A stretch of 64,000 nt of DNA from Segetibacter sp. (lineage in GTDB: Bacteria > Bacteroidota > Bacteroidia > Chitinophagales > Chitinophagaceae): the NCBI GenBank assembly GCA_028288485.1, contig JAQBNO010000148.1, positions 1 through 64,000 on the forward strand, read 5' to 3'. This document shows positions 49,345 to 58,955 of the stretch, in pieces. The first letter of the stretch is position 1. The number at the start of each line of letters is the position of its first letter. The notes beneath the pieces are model-generated. The model was not told the origin of the DNA and made no database searches. It saw only the letters and a list, made by a program, of their open reading frames with translations. A program made the position numbers and the translations under genes.

Positions 49345-52300
49345 TTATTTATGAGTGGTAGCTATTTGTAGTAAAGGAAGCTCCACCGAAATGGCGGTGC
49401 CTTTCCCGGGCTCGCTTGCGATATTAAACTTTCCATCCAACATTAATACGCGCTCTTTCACTCCCAATAACCCCAGGGTTTTTCTTTCGCCTTTTTTGTT
49501 TACATCGAAACCTACACCATCGTCTGAAATGGTCAGCTTGAGGCAATTAGGATACTTTTTTAAAGTACAAACAACTTTAGTAGCCTGGGCATGCCGGCTA
49601 ACATTAGTGAGCGACTCCTGGAAAATTCGAAACAGCCCGGTTGAAATAGCTGGTGAAAACTTATAATCGTTTACATTAGAAGAAAACTCTACAGGAATAC
49701 CGGTGTGTTTCGTAAAATTGGTGCTTTGCCATTCTATTGCTTCAGCAACGCCAAAATCGTCGAGAATGCTGGGTCTTAATTCTGCCGAAATTTTTCTTAC
49801 AGTGTTAATTGTACCGTCGATCAGTTCAAGTACGCCTTTTATCTTCTTAGCTACAACTTCATCCTTTTTTGTTAATTTTTTATTTAGCCACGAAATATCC
49901 ATTTTTAACACCGTTAACTGCTGGCCCAGTTCGTCATGTATTTCCCTTGCCATATTTGTTCTTTCCTCTTCCCGGATGTTTTGAAGATGCGACGCAAGTT
50001 CCCGCAGCTGGTCGTTCATTTGTATTAAGTCTTCCTGCGCTTTTTTCTGTTCTGTAATATCATTTGTAGATGTTAGGTAAACTCTTTTTCCCTCAAATGA
50101 TATTTCTACAAGTTGAACGTCAAATAAAAGTTTACTGCCATCTTTTGTTACTAAAGTCATGTTGTCCCTGAAGCGGTGCTCTTTATTTAAAGCCCGTTCA
50201 ACCTCATCAGATTTATATGCTTCTCCAGGCGGTCTCAAATCTCTTATTGTCATTTTGGAAAACTCTTCCCTCGAGTAGCCAAATTTGGTTATATAAGCTT
50301 CATTTACTGCTACAAAATTTCGATTGGGATATGTTAGCATTGTCAGCGGTAAAGGATTGTTTTCGAACAGTATGCGGTATTTCTGCTCTGACAAACGAAG
50401 TTCTTCTTCGGCCTTTTTACGGTACGAAATATCGCGGTAGTTTAATACTACCGCTTCCAGGTAGGGTTCATCAAGCTGGTTATTAAAATCGCATTCAATC
50501 CATTTATAACTTCCATCAGCCATTTTGTGCCGGTATTCAATTATTATTAATTCGGATGGGTTCTCCATTATATATTTAAAAGCATTTCGAATTTTTTCAG
50601 CATCATCCGAATGAAAAAAATCGGGGCAAGGTTTACCTATAATTTCTTCTTTTTTATATCCCAGTATTTTCTCAGAAGAAGGACTAACATCTAATACAAT
50701 ACAATCTGAAGAAAGTAAGGTTATGCCATCTGAACTATTTTCTATCAAGGCGCGGAAACGTTTTTCATTTGCCTGCAATCTTTCCTCCGCCTGTTTTCTT
50801 TTTGTTATGTCCAGAAACATTGATATTGAACCTGCATACCTGCCTTCTTTAAAAAGCGGTGTAGATTGAACTAATGTATGTATTTGCTGCTGACCGCTGT
50901 TTAATAAAGTATACTCATGCTGAACCGATATTCCCTTTTTTCTATCCTCTACATTTCGAAGCGCGACTTCCCGGTTTTGCTCACCAAGAAAATCAAGTAC
51001 ATTTTTGCCGATTATTTCTTCGGCGGCATAACCTAATAAAGAAGCCATGTACTGGTTTACAAAGGTAGTCGTGTTATTTTCATCAATCTGCCATATTCCT
51101 TCCTGTACAGTTTCAACAATTTTGCGGTATCGCTGCTCGCTTTCTTCCAATGCCAGCTCCGCTTCTTTCCGGTCAGTAATATCCCTGAAATACGCCGACA
51201 CTCCATTCTCCGAAGGGTAAATCAAGCCCTGGAGCCACTTTCCTAATGGCAGGTAATACTCATTAACCTCAACTGTTTTTTGCTCATTCATTGATGTATG
51301 AAAAGCTTCATAAAATGGATGGTTAATGGCTTCGGGAAATTCCTTCCAAATGTTTTGTCCAATCAGTTCTTGAGGATCGCGATAATAAATGTGACCCGCT
51401 TCCTTATTTACATACGTGAAATTCCAGTTGTTATCCAATGCAATAAAACCGTCTGTTATCCGTTCAAAAATGCTGACCAGTTCCTGGGTTTTTTCTTTTA
51501 CCCTCTGCTCAAGTTCTTCATTAAATTTTTTAAGCTGTTCTTCTAACTTCTTTCGTTCCGATATTTCCTTTCCTACAATTACGTATCCTGTAATTACTCC
51601 ATTTTCATTTACCAGCGTTGTCGCTGAAACCAGGGTCCATATTTCGGCGTTTGTTTTGTGATATTGCTTTAACTCTCCCTCCCAGTAGCCCGACGTTTGA
51701 AGAACCGCAATAATTTCATTTACCAGGTCTGCAGGATAATCACGTGTTAAAAAATTAATGAGGTTTCTGCCCTTTGCTTCGTCATCCTTGTAACCAAAAA
51801 TGTTTTCTGCACCTTTGTTCCACGTTTTTATTTTAAACCATTCGTCAAGAGAAATAATAGCGTCGTGTACCTTATCTACTAAATCGGCCAGGTATGTAAT
51901 TTGTTGATCTCTTTCCTTTTGTTTGCTAATATCCTTTACTATTGAAACCGTTCCGGCAAGGCTGCCTGTAAGATCTTTTATAGTTCTTACAGAAATAAGT
52001 GCAGGAAAAATGCCGCCGTCTTTTTTGTGCACGAATATTTCTCCTCTCCAGAAGCCATGTGTAAACAGCAATTGCTCTACTTCTTCCGAAGTGGCGCCCG
52101 GGTAAATAGCCGCAGTAAGGTTGCGGGTAGTTTTGCCTATAGCCTCATTTTCCGTCCATCCAAAAATTTCTTCCGCATGTTTATTCCAGCTTGTTATACA
52201 AAAATTCCTGTCAGTAGAAACGACTGCATCAGAAATATTTTTAAATAAAGCGGAATCGAATTTCAGTTCATCCTGCGCCTTTTTCAATAAACTGGTATTA

Positions 52301-52674
52301 GTTGCAGAAGCTAGTATAAAAGAATAGCCATTTTCCTTAAAACAGCGCAAATAGACCTCTACTTCGAAGGTGGTATTGTCCTTCCGCCGGTGCATGGTCG
52401 GAATGATTGCGTGTTGTTCTTTACTTTTAAATATACTGTCAAAAGCGGCCTTTATCATCTCATACGAAAAAACTGCATCGATCTTATGCGGTCCAAGCTT
52501 TAGCAATTCTTCCTTTGTATATCCTAATGAATCTAACGCGGTTTGGTTTGCATCTACGATCATCATCGATTCCGGGTCAATAATATAAATATTGTCGGGA
52601 GAACAATCAAAAGCACGCTTTAATATCTGCACATCTTCCCAATGGCTGTTTTCATCGATTGGAGGAATTGGCAT
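49345..52674 (-). CDS. Soluble seven-PAS NarX-type sensor histidine kinase
   Basis: This 1109-residue protein has no membrane segment. I count seven PAS units, beginning near residues 20, 142, 265, 400, 520, 650 and 775 (for example IYIIDPESMMIVDANQTALD, AVVSTDRNFCITSWNKHAEE, AIISLDEWFKIKTWNKGAEN). A HisKA_3 dimerisation helix follows with phosphoaccepting H913 in MAREIHDELGQQ, then a HATPase_c domain (LKLTISDDGVGFDVNKKG, LGLLGVKERVLMLDG, GKGTAISVELPLL). NarX-type kinases phosphorylate NarL-type regulators, and one is located 1 kb away at 47651. The signal is unknown; multiple PAS domains suggest integration of several cytoplasmic cues. Confidence 0.92.
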   Translation of the reverse strand: MPIPPIDENSHWEDVQILKRAFDCSPDNIYIIDPESMMIVDANQTALDSLGYTKEELLKLGPHKIDAVFSYEMIKAAFDSIFKSKEQHAIIPTMHRRKDNTTFEVEVYLRCFKENGYSFILASATNTSLLKKAQDELKFDSALFKNISDAVVSTDRNFCITSWNKHAEEIFGWTENEAIGKTTRNLTAAIYPGATSEEVEQLLFTHGFWRGEIFVHKKDGGIFPALISVRTIKDLTGSLAGTVSIVKDISKQKERDQQITYLADLVDKVHDAIISLDEWFKIKTWNKGAENIFGYKDDEAKGRNLINFLTRDYPADLVNEIIAVLQTSGYWEGELKQYHKTNAEIWTLVSATTLVNENGVITGYVIVGKEISERKKLEEQLKKFNEELEQRVKEKTQELVSIFERITDGFIALDNNWNFTYVNKEAGHIYYRDPQELIGQNIWKEFPEAINHPFYEAFHTSMNEQKTVEVNEYYLPLGKWLQGLIYPSENGVSAYFRDITDRKEAELALEESEQRYRKIVETVQEGIWQIDENNTTTFVNQYMASLLGYAAEEIIGKNVLDFLGEQNREVALRNVEDRKKGISVQHEYTLLNSGQQQIHTLVQSTPLFKEGRYAGSISMFLDITKRKQAEERLQANEKRFRALIENSSDGITLLSSDCIVLDVSPSSEKILGYKKEEIIGKPCPDFFHSDDAEKIRNAFKYIMENPSELIIIEYRHKMADGSYKWIECDFNNQLDEPYLEAVVLNYRDISYRKKAEEELRLSEQKYRILFENNPLPLTMLTYPNRNFVAVNEAYITKFGYSREEFSKMTIRDLRPPGEAYKSDEVERALNKEHRFRDNMTLVTKDGSKLLFDVQLVEISFEGKRVYLTSTNDITEQKKAQEDLIQMNDQLRELASHLQNIREEERTNMAREIHDELGQQLTVLKMDISWLNKKLTKKDEVVAKKIKGVLELIDGTINTVRKISAELRPSILDDFGVAEAIEWQSTNFTKHTGIPVEFSSNVNDYKFSPAISTGLFRIFQESLTNVSRHAQATKVVCTLKKYPNCLKLTISDDGVGFDVNKKGERKTLGLLGVKERVLMLDGKFNIASEPGKGTAISVELPLLQIATTHK

Positions 52675-52934
52675 AGGATAAACATTAAGGTCAAAAAATG
52701 AAAATTAAAATTACTTCTTTATTCTTTTATCGGTTAAGAGGAGTTTTAACAAGCTGGTGTTAAAGTATCTACTTTATAAAAATGAGGGTCACCGTTAAGG
52801 GATTATTATTTTGGCTTATAAGTAAAATTTGCACCTGGAGGTTTATTTGTAGTTTAAAACAATACAGATATTACACAAGCGATAAAAAGTGAGTCTAATG
52901 TTTGGGAGCCGTCTATGTTACTACTATTAAGCAG

Positions 52935-52955
52935 CCGTTGCCACGCTCGCTTGTA
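52935..52955 (-). repeat. Dispersed repeat, degenerate copy
   Basis: Plus strand reads CCGTTGCCACGCTCGCTTGTA, close to the GCGTAGC subtype. Confidence 0.5.
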
Positions 52956-52977
52956 CCGTAAAGCATTATCATCAGCG

Positions 52978-53041
52978 ACCCTAAGCGAAGTCGAAGGGTA
53001 CGGGGGCTTGCCAAAGAGTTTACCCTGAGTTTGTCGAAGGG
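52978..53041. repeat. Pair of CCCT...CGAAGGG elements
   Basis: CCCTAAGCGAAGTCGAAGGG at 52978-52997 and CCCTGAGTTTGTCGAAGGG at 53022-53040. I recall this as a widespread intergenic repeat in Bacteroidota and other phyla; a third related copy is at 62420. Confidence 0.65.
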
Positions 53042-53696
53042 CACTCTTGTATCTTCATTTCTTTATTCGACAAATGCCGGTCATCCTTTACCGGATCCAA
53101 TGCTACTACTGCACATAATGCATGAACAGTCATGATTTAAATGATCCTTGAAATACGCCGACATTCATAGCCTGCCGCGGTACTTCATTCTGTAGAACGT
53201 TTACTACAAGAAATCCTGCTATCGCTCTACAATACTGTCAAATACCGAACCGCATACCAGGAAGATTATCTATAGTTACGACATTAGCAGGCTTCTTGAA
53301 CTGCAACTGCCGTAAAGCATCCGGCAGTATTTCAACTATTTATAAAAAAAACGCCACACTATTAATGAGCTGAAAAGAACCGGCGCATAACAATAACGGG
53401 GATGAATTAGCTGAAAAAGCTCCAGGTTTAAAGGTAGTCTGCCAATTATTCAAATCCCGCAAATCTTTCATCTGATTGTAACTGCAGAAGACATGGGAAA
53501 AAGCAAAAAAGACCTGCTATCCAGGGCAAATGAAAGCTGGACTGTGCCCGTTATTTGGAAAATGACAGTTCATGCCTATTATGAATATTCCGGTCTTACT
53601 GTGTCTGTCCACCTTCCTTGTCGGCCCGATTTCCTTTTTTAGAGCCAAGTGTGTAGCAAGGGACCCCTGCATAGCTGCTGAAGCAAGCACAAGTGT

Positions 53697-53719
53697 AAAA
53701 GTGTGCGACGCAACGGCTG
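53697..53719 (+). repeat. Dispersed repeat, GCGACGC subtype
   Basis: AAAAGTGTGCG followed by ACGCAACGGCTG. It overlaps minus-strand open frames that are therefore unlikely to be genes. Confidence 0.7.
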
Positions 53720-53926
53720 CATAATAGAAGTTCTATAGCCGGGTACATAAAAAGAGTACCCATTAGACAAAGCCGTAGACCTCTGCTGCCGCCCAAACCC
53801 TTCATAAACGAACCAGGCGTACCGAGTTTTTGTAGAGTTGTATGAGAAGTATATGAGCGGGATGTTTCTTGACGATGGGACGAAAAAGATAAAATAATAA
53901 TTTGGCAATTATACAAAGACTTACAA

Positions 53927-54334
53927 ATGAACAATGCGCCAATTTTAATGGTAGATGACGACCGAGATGACAGGGAATTTTTGCAAGATGCCTGGAAAGA
54001 TTCCCTGTCGAAGCCCCCTGATCTTTTGGGATAATGGCAAGGAGGTTTTAGATTATTTGAAATCAGAAAAAACAAAACCGGTTCTTATACTAGTGATGTT
54101 TATATACCTAAGATGGACGGGTTTGAATTAAAAGAGAAAATAAGGGAAGACGTTTCGGCGAATTATAGAAGTCTTCCTTTTGTTTTTTGAGACTCTGCAG
54201 TTTCTGCATCTCAAATACAACATGCATGTGATTTAGGTTAACGGCTTTGTGTAAAAGAAAGTCGTTTTGAGGAAATAGAACTGTCTTTAATGAGCATAGT
54301 AGAGTATTGGTTAAAAAGTAAAGTGCCCGAATAA
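53927..54334 (+). pseudogene. Response-regulator (receiver) pseudogene
   Basis: The frame opens MNNAPILMVDDDRDDREFLQ, the start typical of CheY/Rcp-like receivers, then shifts. Later pieces in other frames continue the domain in order: IFWDNGKEVLDYLKSEK, VYIPKMDGFELKEKIRED, NYRSLPFVF, and finally RFEEIELSLMSIVEYWLK ending at a stop at 54332. At least two frameshifts and internal stops interrupt it. Such regulators are often encoded next to a PAS kinase. Confidence 0.85.
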
Positions 54335-54687
54335 CGATGGAACGTTATAAAAACCGGTTATCCTGGTCTTTCGGTTTTCCTTGCTGTTGTTTTGCTTTCT
54401 CTCTCATTAGCACCGTATTAAAAGGCTTAGCTACTTGGTTCACCACCACATTTTCTACTGCTTCTACTATCCTGATTCTCTTTTGCTTTACAAAGACAAA
54501 CGAATGGATGTATGCCTCCGGAAAGCTATTCAAAACTTTTAAATGCTTGTCGCAACATTTTGCGCACCGCGAAGTCAGCTTCAGCAATGTCCTTTATAAT
54601 TCGCTTAATTTCATTTTCTATAATTCGCCTTAAACAGCATATGCACCAATTCCATAATTTACAGGAAGAGGATTAGTGAACATTTTG
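54335..54687. other. Short region after the receiver pseudogene
   Basis: A plus-strand frame from 54337 (MERYKNRLSWSFGF, then a hydrophobic stretch) looks like the first membrane helix of a sensor kinase, then loses similarity. A minus-strand frame covers the same bases. I call neither as a gene; a truncated kinase start following the decayed receiver is the best guess. Confidence 0.4.
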
Positions 54688-55851
54688 CTACCCGTTAAAC
54701 TTGAGGGCTTTCGCCTGCTTCTGCGCTTTTAATGCCAATTCCGTTGCCAGGAAGCAGTGTTCCTGCGACATAGCGGTTTGTGTACGGTTTATAATGTCGT
54801 CTACAAGAAGTTGACCATACGGCGTTTGGCCATCGTCGCAATTAAAATAGCGCGTTTCTTTCTGATCAACCAGAAAAACGTGGTGACCGCCCTCTCGTCC
54901 TGCAATATCCAAATTTTTTCGAATCTCGATATATCCATCGGTACCCAGAATGGTAATCCTGTCATCTCCCCATGATTTCAGTCCATCCGGTGTAAACCAA
55001 TCCACCCGCAGGTATCCCGTTCCTCCATTACCCGTTACCATTGCATCGCCAAAATCCTGGAATGCCGGGTATTGCGGATGATGTACATTTCCTGCTTGTG
55101 CAGCCACAATTTCAGCTTTGGAAGAACCTGTAAAGAACAGGAACTCATCAAATTGATGTGAGCCGATATCGTTAATGATGCCGCCATAACGACTGATATC
55201 GAAGAACCAGTCGGGGCGCGTTTTTGGGTTGATGCGATGAGGTGCTACTGCAAGCGTTTGAATTACTTTTCCAATGGCGCCCGCTTTAACCAGATCTCCG
55301 GCCTTAATAGAAGCCGGATTTTCCAACCTGCCATAAAGAATGGAGAAAATTCGGCCGGTTTCCTTCTGTACTTTGCGTACCTCGCTAAGCTGTTGTAATG
55401 TGCTGACAGCCGGCTTATCCACCATAAAGTCCTTGCCGTGTCGCATGGCCGAGATGGCAATCGACGCTCGTTCATCCGGGATGGCCGCACTAACAACAAG
55501 TTGAATGGTTTTGTCTTCAACAATCTCTTTTTCGCTCCTTGCAAGCTTTGCGCGTGGGTATCGTTTCGCGAACTCGGCTGCAAGAGCTTCTTCTTTCGCA
55601 TAGAAAGAAACAAGCTCACCGCCGCCTCTTGTTACTATCGCGATCAGGGAATGAATATGCCCGTGATTAATGCCAATAACTGCAAACTTAATTCGTGGCG
55701 CGGGCAGCTTAAATTCCTCTTTTCTACTACTTACGTATTCAATTGCATTTGCCCGTACGTTTTTAGGCAAAGCAGAAAGGATGGCCATTCCACCCAAAGT
55801 ATTCGTTGCATGCTTAATAAAACTGCGGCGATTATTCTGTGTTTCTTTCAT
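54688..55851 (-). CDS. Tat-exported Gfo/Idh/MocA-family oxidoreductase
   Basis: This 387-residue protein has a twin-arginine leader (NNRRSFIKHATNTLGGMA) and then the family's Rossmann motif in modified form (FAVIGINHGHIHSLIA, near residue 57); the Lys-Pro motif is DKPAVSTLQQL. The C-terminal domain has YGGIINDIGSHQFDEFLFFTG. Such enzymes carry their NAD(P) tightly bound and act in the periplasm on sugars or sugar derivatives. It differs clearly from the cytoplasmic member at 22291. It lies 169 bp downstream of the hydrolase gene on the same strand, so the two may share a transcript. Confidence 0.9.
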   Translation of the reverse strand: MKETQNNRRSFIKHATNTLGGMAILSALPKNVRANAIEYVSSRKEEFKLPAPRIKFAVIGINHGHIHSLIAIVTRGGGELVSFYAKEEALAAEFAKRYPRAKLARSEKEIVEDKTIQLVVSAAIPDERASIAISAMRHGKDFMVDKPAVSTLQQLSEVRKVQKETGRIFSILYGRLENPASIKAGDLVKAGAIGKVIQTLAVAPHRINPKTRPDWFFDISRYGGIINDIGSHQFDEFLFFTGSSKAEIVAAQAGNVHHPQYPAFQDFGDAMVTGNGGTGYLRVDWFTPDGLKSWGDDRITILGTDGYIEIRKNLDIAGREGGHHVFLVDQKETRYFNCDDGQTPYGQLLVDDIINRTQTAMSQEHCFLATELALKAQKQAKALKFNG

Positions 55852-55997
55852 TTCCTCGTTTACTTATTGTGGAATTAAAATAGGTTGTTTTTATACGGGC
55901 GGCTTCGATTTTAGCTCACCTGATGGTCGATTTTTGTACTTAGCTGGTGGCTACTATTAAGCATTATTGCCCGCTACGGATAAACCCGTTCGGAGGG

Positions 55998-56016
55998 GTG
56001 CCACTCACTTATACGG
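55998..56016 (-). repeat. Dispersed repeat, partial
   Basis: Plus strand reads GTGCCACTCACTTATACGG, a shortened GTGAGTGACA-type copy between the oxidoreductase and hydrolase genes. Confidence 0.45.
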
Positions 56017-56020
56017 TTGT

Positions 56021-57316
56021 TTAAGCTTTCAGCCAGCGGTCAAACCACTTAAAGGCTTCGGCCTGCATCTCTCCATCAAATTTGTGCAGCCCGGGGTAGT
56101 AAGAACACTTGAAGCGGTCTTCTGCTCCTGCTTTTTTAAAAACGTCGGAGAGGATCTTTTCAGCCTTTTGCATTTCGGAAAGTGTATATAACTGGTCCTC
56201 ACTATCGTTCAGCACCAGGGTTGGAAGCGGCACCCGTAAACCCATGATCTCGGGGAAATCCAATTCGTTCGGAAGTAGGGGAACATACGCCATCCAGGTG
56301 TGGGTGAACGACTTATTCAGAACAAAATCACTCCAGGTAGTTGTAAATCCAACATTGACCGCGCATTTTATCCGCGGATCAAGTCCTGACATAAACGCGG
56401 TTCTGACTCCTCCACCCGAAAGCCCCCCGCAGCCTATTCTGGCTGCATCAACATCGGGTCGGGCGCATAAAATATCAAGTGCTTTTTTATCCTCTGCATA
56501 AAACACTCCCGGCCATGTTGTTCCGGCAGAAAATAAGGATTTTGCCATAATGTGTTCATGACCGGCAGCCCAGGTGTTGTAAGTCGCAATGCTTTCCCGG
56601 TCTGTAGAACTTCCATCTTTTAAGCCGTTTCTTAAACGCGTTGGTACATCCTGCAGCATCACTCTCCGGCTTCCAAACGTAAAAGAGTCTGAAACGAGGA
56701 CAACGTAACCTCGTTTGGCAAGGTCGTTCGCCCACGCAAGGCCTGTATAATAATGCTCCTGGTGCTCCTTCATCATCGGATGCTGGTTATCAGAAGTTTT
56801 AGTGATTTTGTGACAACCGAAGTATTTGTTGCCCCCGTGGTCATGAAAGCCAAGAATTGCCGGTAATTTTCCTTTTGCATTCATTGGTTTCAACAGGATT
56901 GCTTCTGTTGGTCTTCCGTATGGGAGTTGCCAGGTAAGCTCTTCAACATGCAAACCATCGTAGGTGTATTGTTTTTGTACCGTCACTTTTGGCAGCCCGC
57001 CGATTTGAGGAATCGCTAATCGTTCGGTTAGCCGTTGTTTTGCCGCTTTTCGCCAGGTATCCACATTTCTAAACTCAGGTCGGCGGAAAGAAAAGGATGG
57101 CAATTTATTTTGATTGAAAGAATTTGCCCAAGCACCGTAAAGCCCGATGACACTCAGGTTTGTGTCGTCGTTAGCTTCGTTTATTCCGGCAGCGTCATTT
57201 TTTGGGTTGTTGTTCGCGCTGTTGGCGAAAGCACTTCCGGGTAACATACTTCCCTGGGCAATACCAAGGCCGGTTAGCCCTGCGAGTTTTAAAAATTCTC
57301 TGCGTTTATTTGACAT
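56021..57316 (-). CDS. Tat-exported alpha/beta hydrolase (dienelactone/acetyl-xylan-esterase-like)
   Basis: From the preferred Met (57314-57316) this is a 431-residue protein with a Tat leader (KRREFLKLAGLTGLG). The hydrolase fold is evident: LPAILGFHDHGG (oxyanion region), nucleophile S300 in GGLSGGGVR, acid in LVLNDSEDQLY and His in YPGLHKF. The frame stays open 18 residues further upstream, but those residues would precede the Tat motif. The family includes acetyl-xylan and glucuronoyl esterases and other carbohydrate esterases, so action on an acylated glycan is plausible but not shown. Confidence 0.85.
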   Translation of the reverse strand: MSNKRREFLKLAGLTGLGIAQGSMLPGSAFANSANNNPKNDAAGINEANDDTNLSVIGLYGAWANSFNQNKLPSFSFRRPEFRNVDTWRKAAKQRLTERLAIPQIGGLPKVTVQKQYTYDGLHVEELTWQLPYGRPTEAILLKPMNAKGKLPAILGFHDHGGNKYFGCHKITKTSDNQHPMMKEHQEHYYTGLAWANDLAKRGYVVLVSDSFTFGSRRVMLQDVPTRLRNGLKDGSSTDRESIATYNTWAAGHEHIMAKSLFSAGTTWPGVFYAEDKKALDILCARPDVDAARIGCGGLSGGGVRTAFMSGLDPRIKCAVNVGFTTTWSDFVLNKSFTHTWMAYVPLLPNELDFPEIMGLRVPLPTLVLNDSEDQLYTLSEMQKAEKILSDVFKKAGAEDRFKCSYYPGLHKFDGEMQAEAFKWFDRWLKA

Positions 57317-57418
57317 AATACGGGGTTTTAAAATATTTGTAAAAACCTTTTCTTTCCTGCGTTCGCACAAAAGTTATCTCAACAAGTTGTAAGTGTTTTG
57401 CTGCTTAGCGCTTTACCG

Positions 57419-57442
57419 GTACAAGTGAGTGACACAACGATG
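57419..57442 (+). repeat. Dispersed 24-bp repeat, GTGAGTGACA subtype
   Basis: GTACAAGTGAG followed by TGACACAACGATG, full length. The flank continues TAGCTATGAAAAACATTGGC, resembling the 39633 flank. Confidence 0.8.
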
Positions 57443-57528
57443 TAGCTATGAAAAACATTGGCCCGCCCCAAAAAAGTAACGATAATTTTGAATGGGTCGT
57501 GGATGCGCTTTGACGTTCGGTCTTGCCA

Positions 57529-57912
57529 TTAAGATATCTTCATCGGCCGCTTATTGTCGTCTATAGCTACAAAACTGAATGTTCCGGAGATCGCTTTTTG
57601 TCTTACTTCGGAATACATTTCTTCAATAAAAATTTCGACCAAAACCTTCAAACTTGTATTTCCAACATGAACTACTTTCCCGATTAACTCTATGATTGTT
57701 CCTGCAGGTATCGGCCTCGTAAAATCAATCCGGTCTGATGAAACTGTTACTACCTTTTTTCGGCTGAACCTGGTTGCCGTTATGAAAGCTACTTCATCCA
57801 TCAATTGCATCGCTGTTCCACCAAAAAGGGTGTCGTAATGATTGGTGCTGTCAGGAAAAACGGCTTTAAAAATTCGTGTAGCTGATTTTTCTATTCTTTC
57901 TTTACTTATCAT
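57529..57912 (-). CDS. Acyl-CoA thioesterase (YciA-like hotdog)
   Basis: This 127-residue single-hotdog protein has the motif TNHYDTLFGGTAMQLMDEVA, whose Asn/Asp and Gly-Gly helix are typical of YciA/BFIT thioesterases, followed by RIDFTRPIPAGTIIELIGKV. It hydrolyses fatty or branched acyl-CoA in the cytoplasm. It is unrelated in family to the MaoC-type protein at 23975 despite a shared fold. It starts 32 bp after the HAD phosphatase gene, so they are probably co-transcribed. Confidence 0.9.
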   Translation of the reverse strand: MISKERIEKSATRIFKAVFPDSTNHYDTLFGGTAMQLMDEVAFITATRFSRKKVVTVSSDRIDFTRPIPAGTIIELIGKVVHVGNTSLKVLVEIFIEEMYSEVRQKAISGTFSFVAIDDNKRPMKIS

Positions 57913-57944
57913 AAGCCCTGGAACTTTTAGTGCAATAAATATTT

Positions 57945-58595
57945 TTATTTCAGTAACTCCAGTAAAGCCTGCATTGTTAAGCCCTCAAAATCTTCAATTA
58001 CCAGGTGTGCATTTCCCAGTTCTTTAATAGTATGTGTTGTGGTAATGCCTATTACTTTCATTCCCGCATCTAAACCCGCTTTTACTCCAGGCAACGAATC
58101 TTCAATCACTATACAACCAGCGGGGTTTATTTTTAAAAGGGCCGCCGCTTTTAGATAAATTTCAGGATTTGGCTTACCATACTGTACATCGCCGGCGTGA
58201 AGAAGCGCATCAAAATATTGTAACAGATTTGTCTTTTCAAAAATAAAATCGAGGTTAAGTTTTGGCGCCGACGTGCCAACAGCCGTCTTTATGTTGAGGG
58301 CTTTCAGATTTTGCAGAAACGGAACGAGTCCTTTAACCGGGCTTACTTCCTGGTACAGTTCCCGGAATATAGCTTCCTTTTCCTCTGCCCATACTACGCT
58401 TCGTTCAGGACTGAAGTTGTCTTTAAAAATGAAGCGCATGATCTCCTGGTTCGTTCTTCCATACACACGAGTTTTTAACTCGTCGTCGGTTAGAAAAACA
58501 TCGTGGCGTTGCAAAAAGGTTTCAAAAGCAAGTTTGTGGTACGGATTGCTGTCCACTATTACCCCATCCATGTCAAAAAGCACTGCTAACTCCAT
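57945..58595 (-). CDS. HAD-family beta-phosphoglucomutase-like phosphatase/mutase
   Basis: A 216-residue HAD protein with motif I FDMDGVIVDSN (nucleophile D9 and D11), motif II GTSAPK, motif III Lys in QYGKPNPEIYL and motif IV IEDSLPGV. The cap (about 15-85) is the small helical C1 type of beta-phosphoglucomutases and sugar-phosphate phosphatases. Cytoplasmic. Substrate could be beta-glucose-1-phosphate or another sugar phosphate; the sequence does not decide. Confidence 0.9.
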   Translation of the reverse strand: MELAVLFDMDGVIVDSNPYHKLAFETFLQRHDVFLTDDELKTRVYGRTNQEIMRFIFKDNFSPERSVVWAEEKEAIFRELYQEVSPVKGLVPFLQNLKALNIKTAVGTSAPKLNLDFIFEKTNLLQYFDALLHAGDVQYGKPNPEIYLKAAALLKINPAGCIVIEDSLPGVKAGLDAGMKVIGITTTHTIKELGNAHLVIEDFEGLTMQALLELLK

Positions 58596-58955
58596 TTTTA
58601 CTTTTTTTAACCTTTACGGATTTTAAAAAAAAGCCGTTGGTGAAATTGTATTCATTTTCAAAAGCTGTACATGCGGTCTTCGTGCTAACGCTTCCCTGCG
58701 GTGGTTACCGCATTCCTTCTTTCTTTACTGTAGAAGACATTGCAATTAACAACTTTTTGTTTAATTTCATTTCATTATTATTACATTTCAAAAACTTTTT
58801 TTTTAATTAAAACTGCTTTCGTAACATTGTATTTGTTCTTTATCTGCTTTTTATAACGTTATTAATGATAGTTTCGGTTGTTAAAGTGCAGGGTATGCAA
58901 CTCCTTCAGAGGAGTTGCTTTTTTGCTATAGTTGAACTCCTAAAATCTAAAATGG
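58596..58955. other. Divergent intergenic region
   Basis: About 360 bp between the HAD gene and the DUF5107 gene. It holds AT-rich DNA and the terminator-like hairpin at 58897, just before the DUF5107 start. Confidence 0.6.
58897..58924 (+). terminator. Intrinsic-terminator-like hairpin in gene leader
   Basis: GCAACTCC (58897-58904) pairs with GGAGTTGC (58911-58918), loop TTCAGA, followed by six T residues. It lies 32 bp before the DUF5107 start. The only other upstream gene is divergent, so it does not end a same-strand gene; attenuation of the downstream gene is one explanation, a chance or repeat-derived hairpin another. Confidence 0.6.

Larger units (their letters stand above)
52675..53926. 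other. Repeat-containing non-coding or decayed region
   Basis: About 1.25 kb. It holds a degenerate dispersed repeat (52935), two CCCT...CGAAGGG elements (52978 and 53022) and another dispersed repeat (53697). Around 53277-53390 one plus-strand frame reads YDISRLLELQLP, SIRQYFNYL and KKRHTINELKRTGA separated only by stops, a pattern suggesting decayed coding DNA that I do not recognise. Confidence 0.5.

Noticed and set aside
53596-54075. 159-codon and 89-codon frames on the minus strand
   Set aside because: They overlap the plus-strand receiver pseudogene, whose fragments clearly match a known family, and they contain a dispersed repeat.
54337-54633. 98-codon frame resembling the start of a membrane sensor kinase
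   Set aside because: Only the first 15 to 20 residues fit; the rest is not kinase-like and an opposing frame covers the same DNA, so at most it is a remnant.
57529-57912. Linking the thioesterase to the CoA-transferase module
   Set aside because: It lies 33 kb away on the other strand next to a HAD gene, and YciA-type thioesterases are housekeeping genes in many bacteria.
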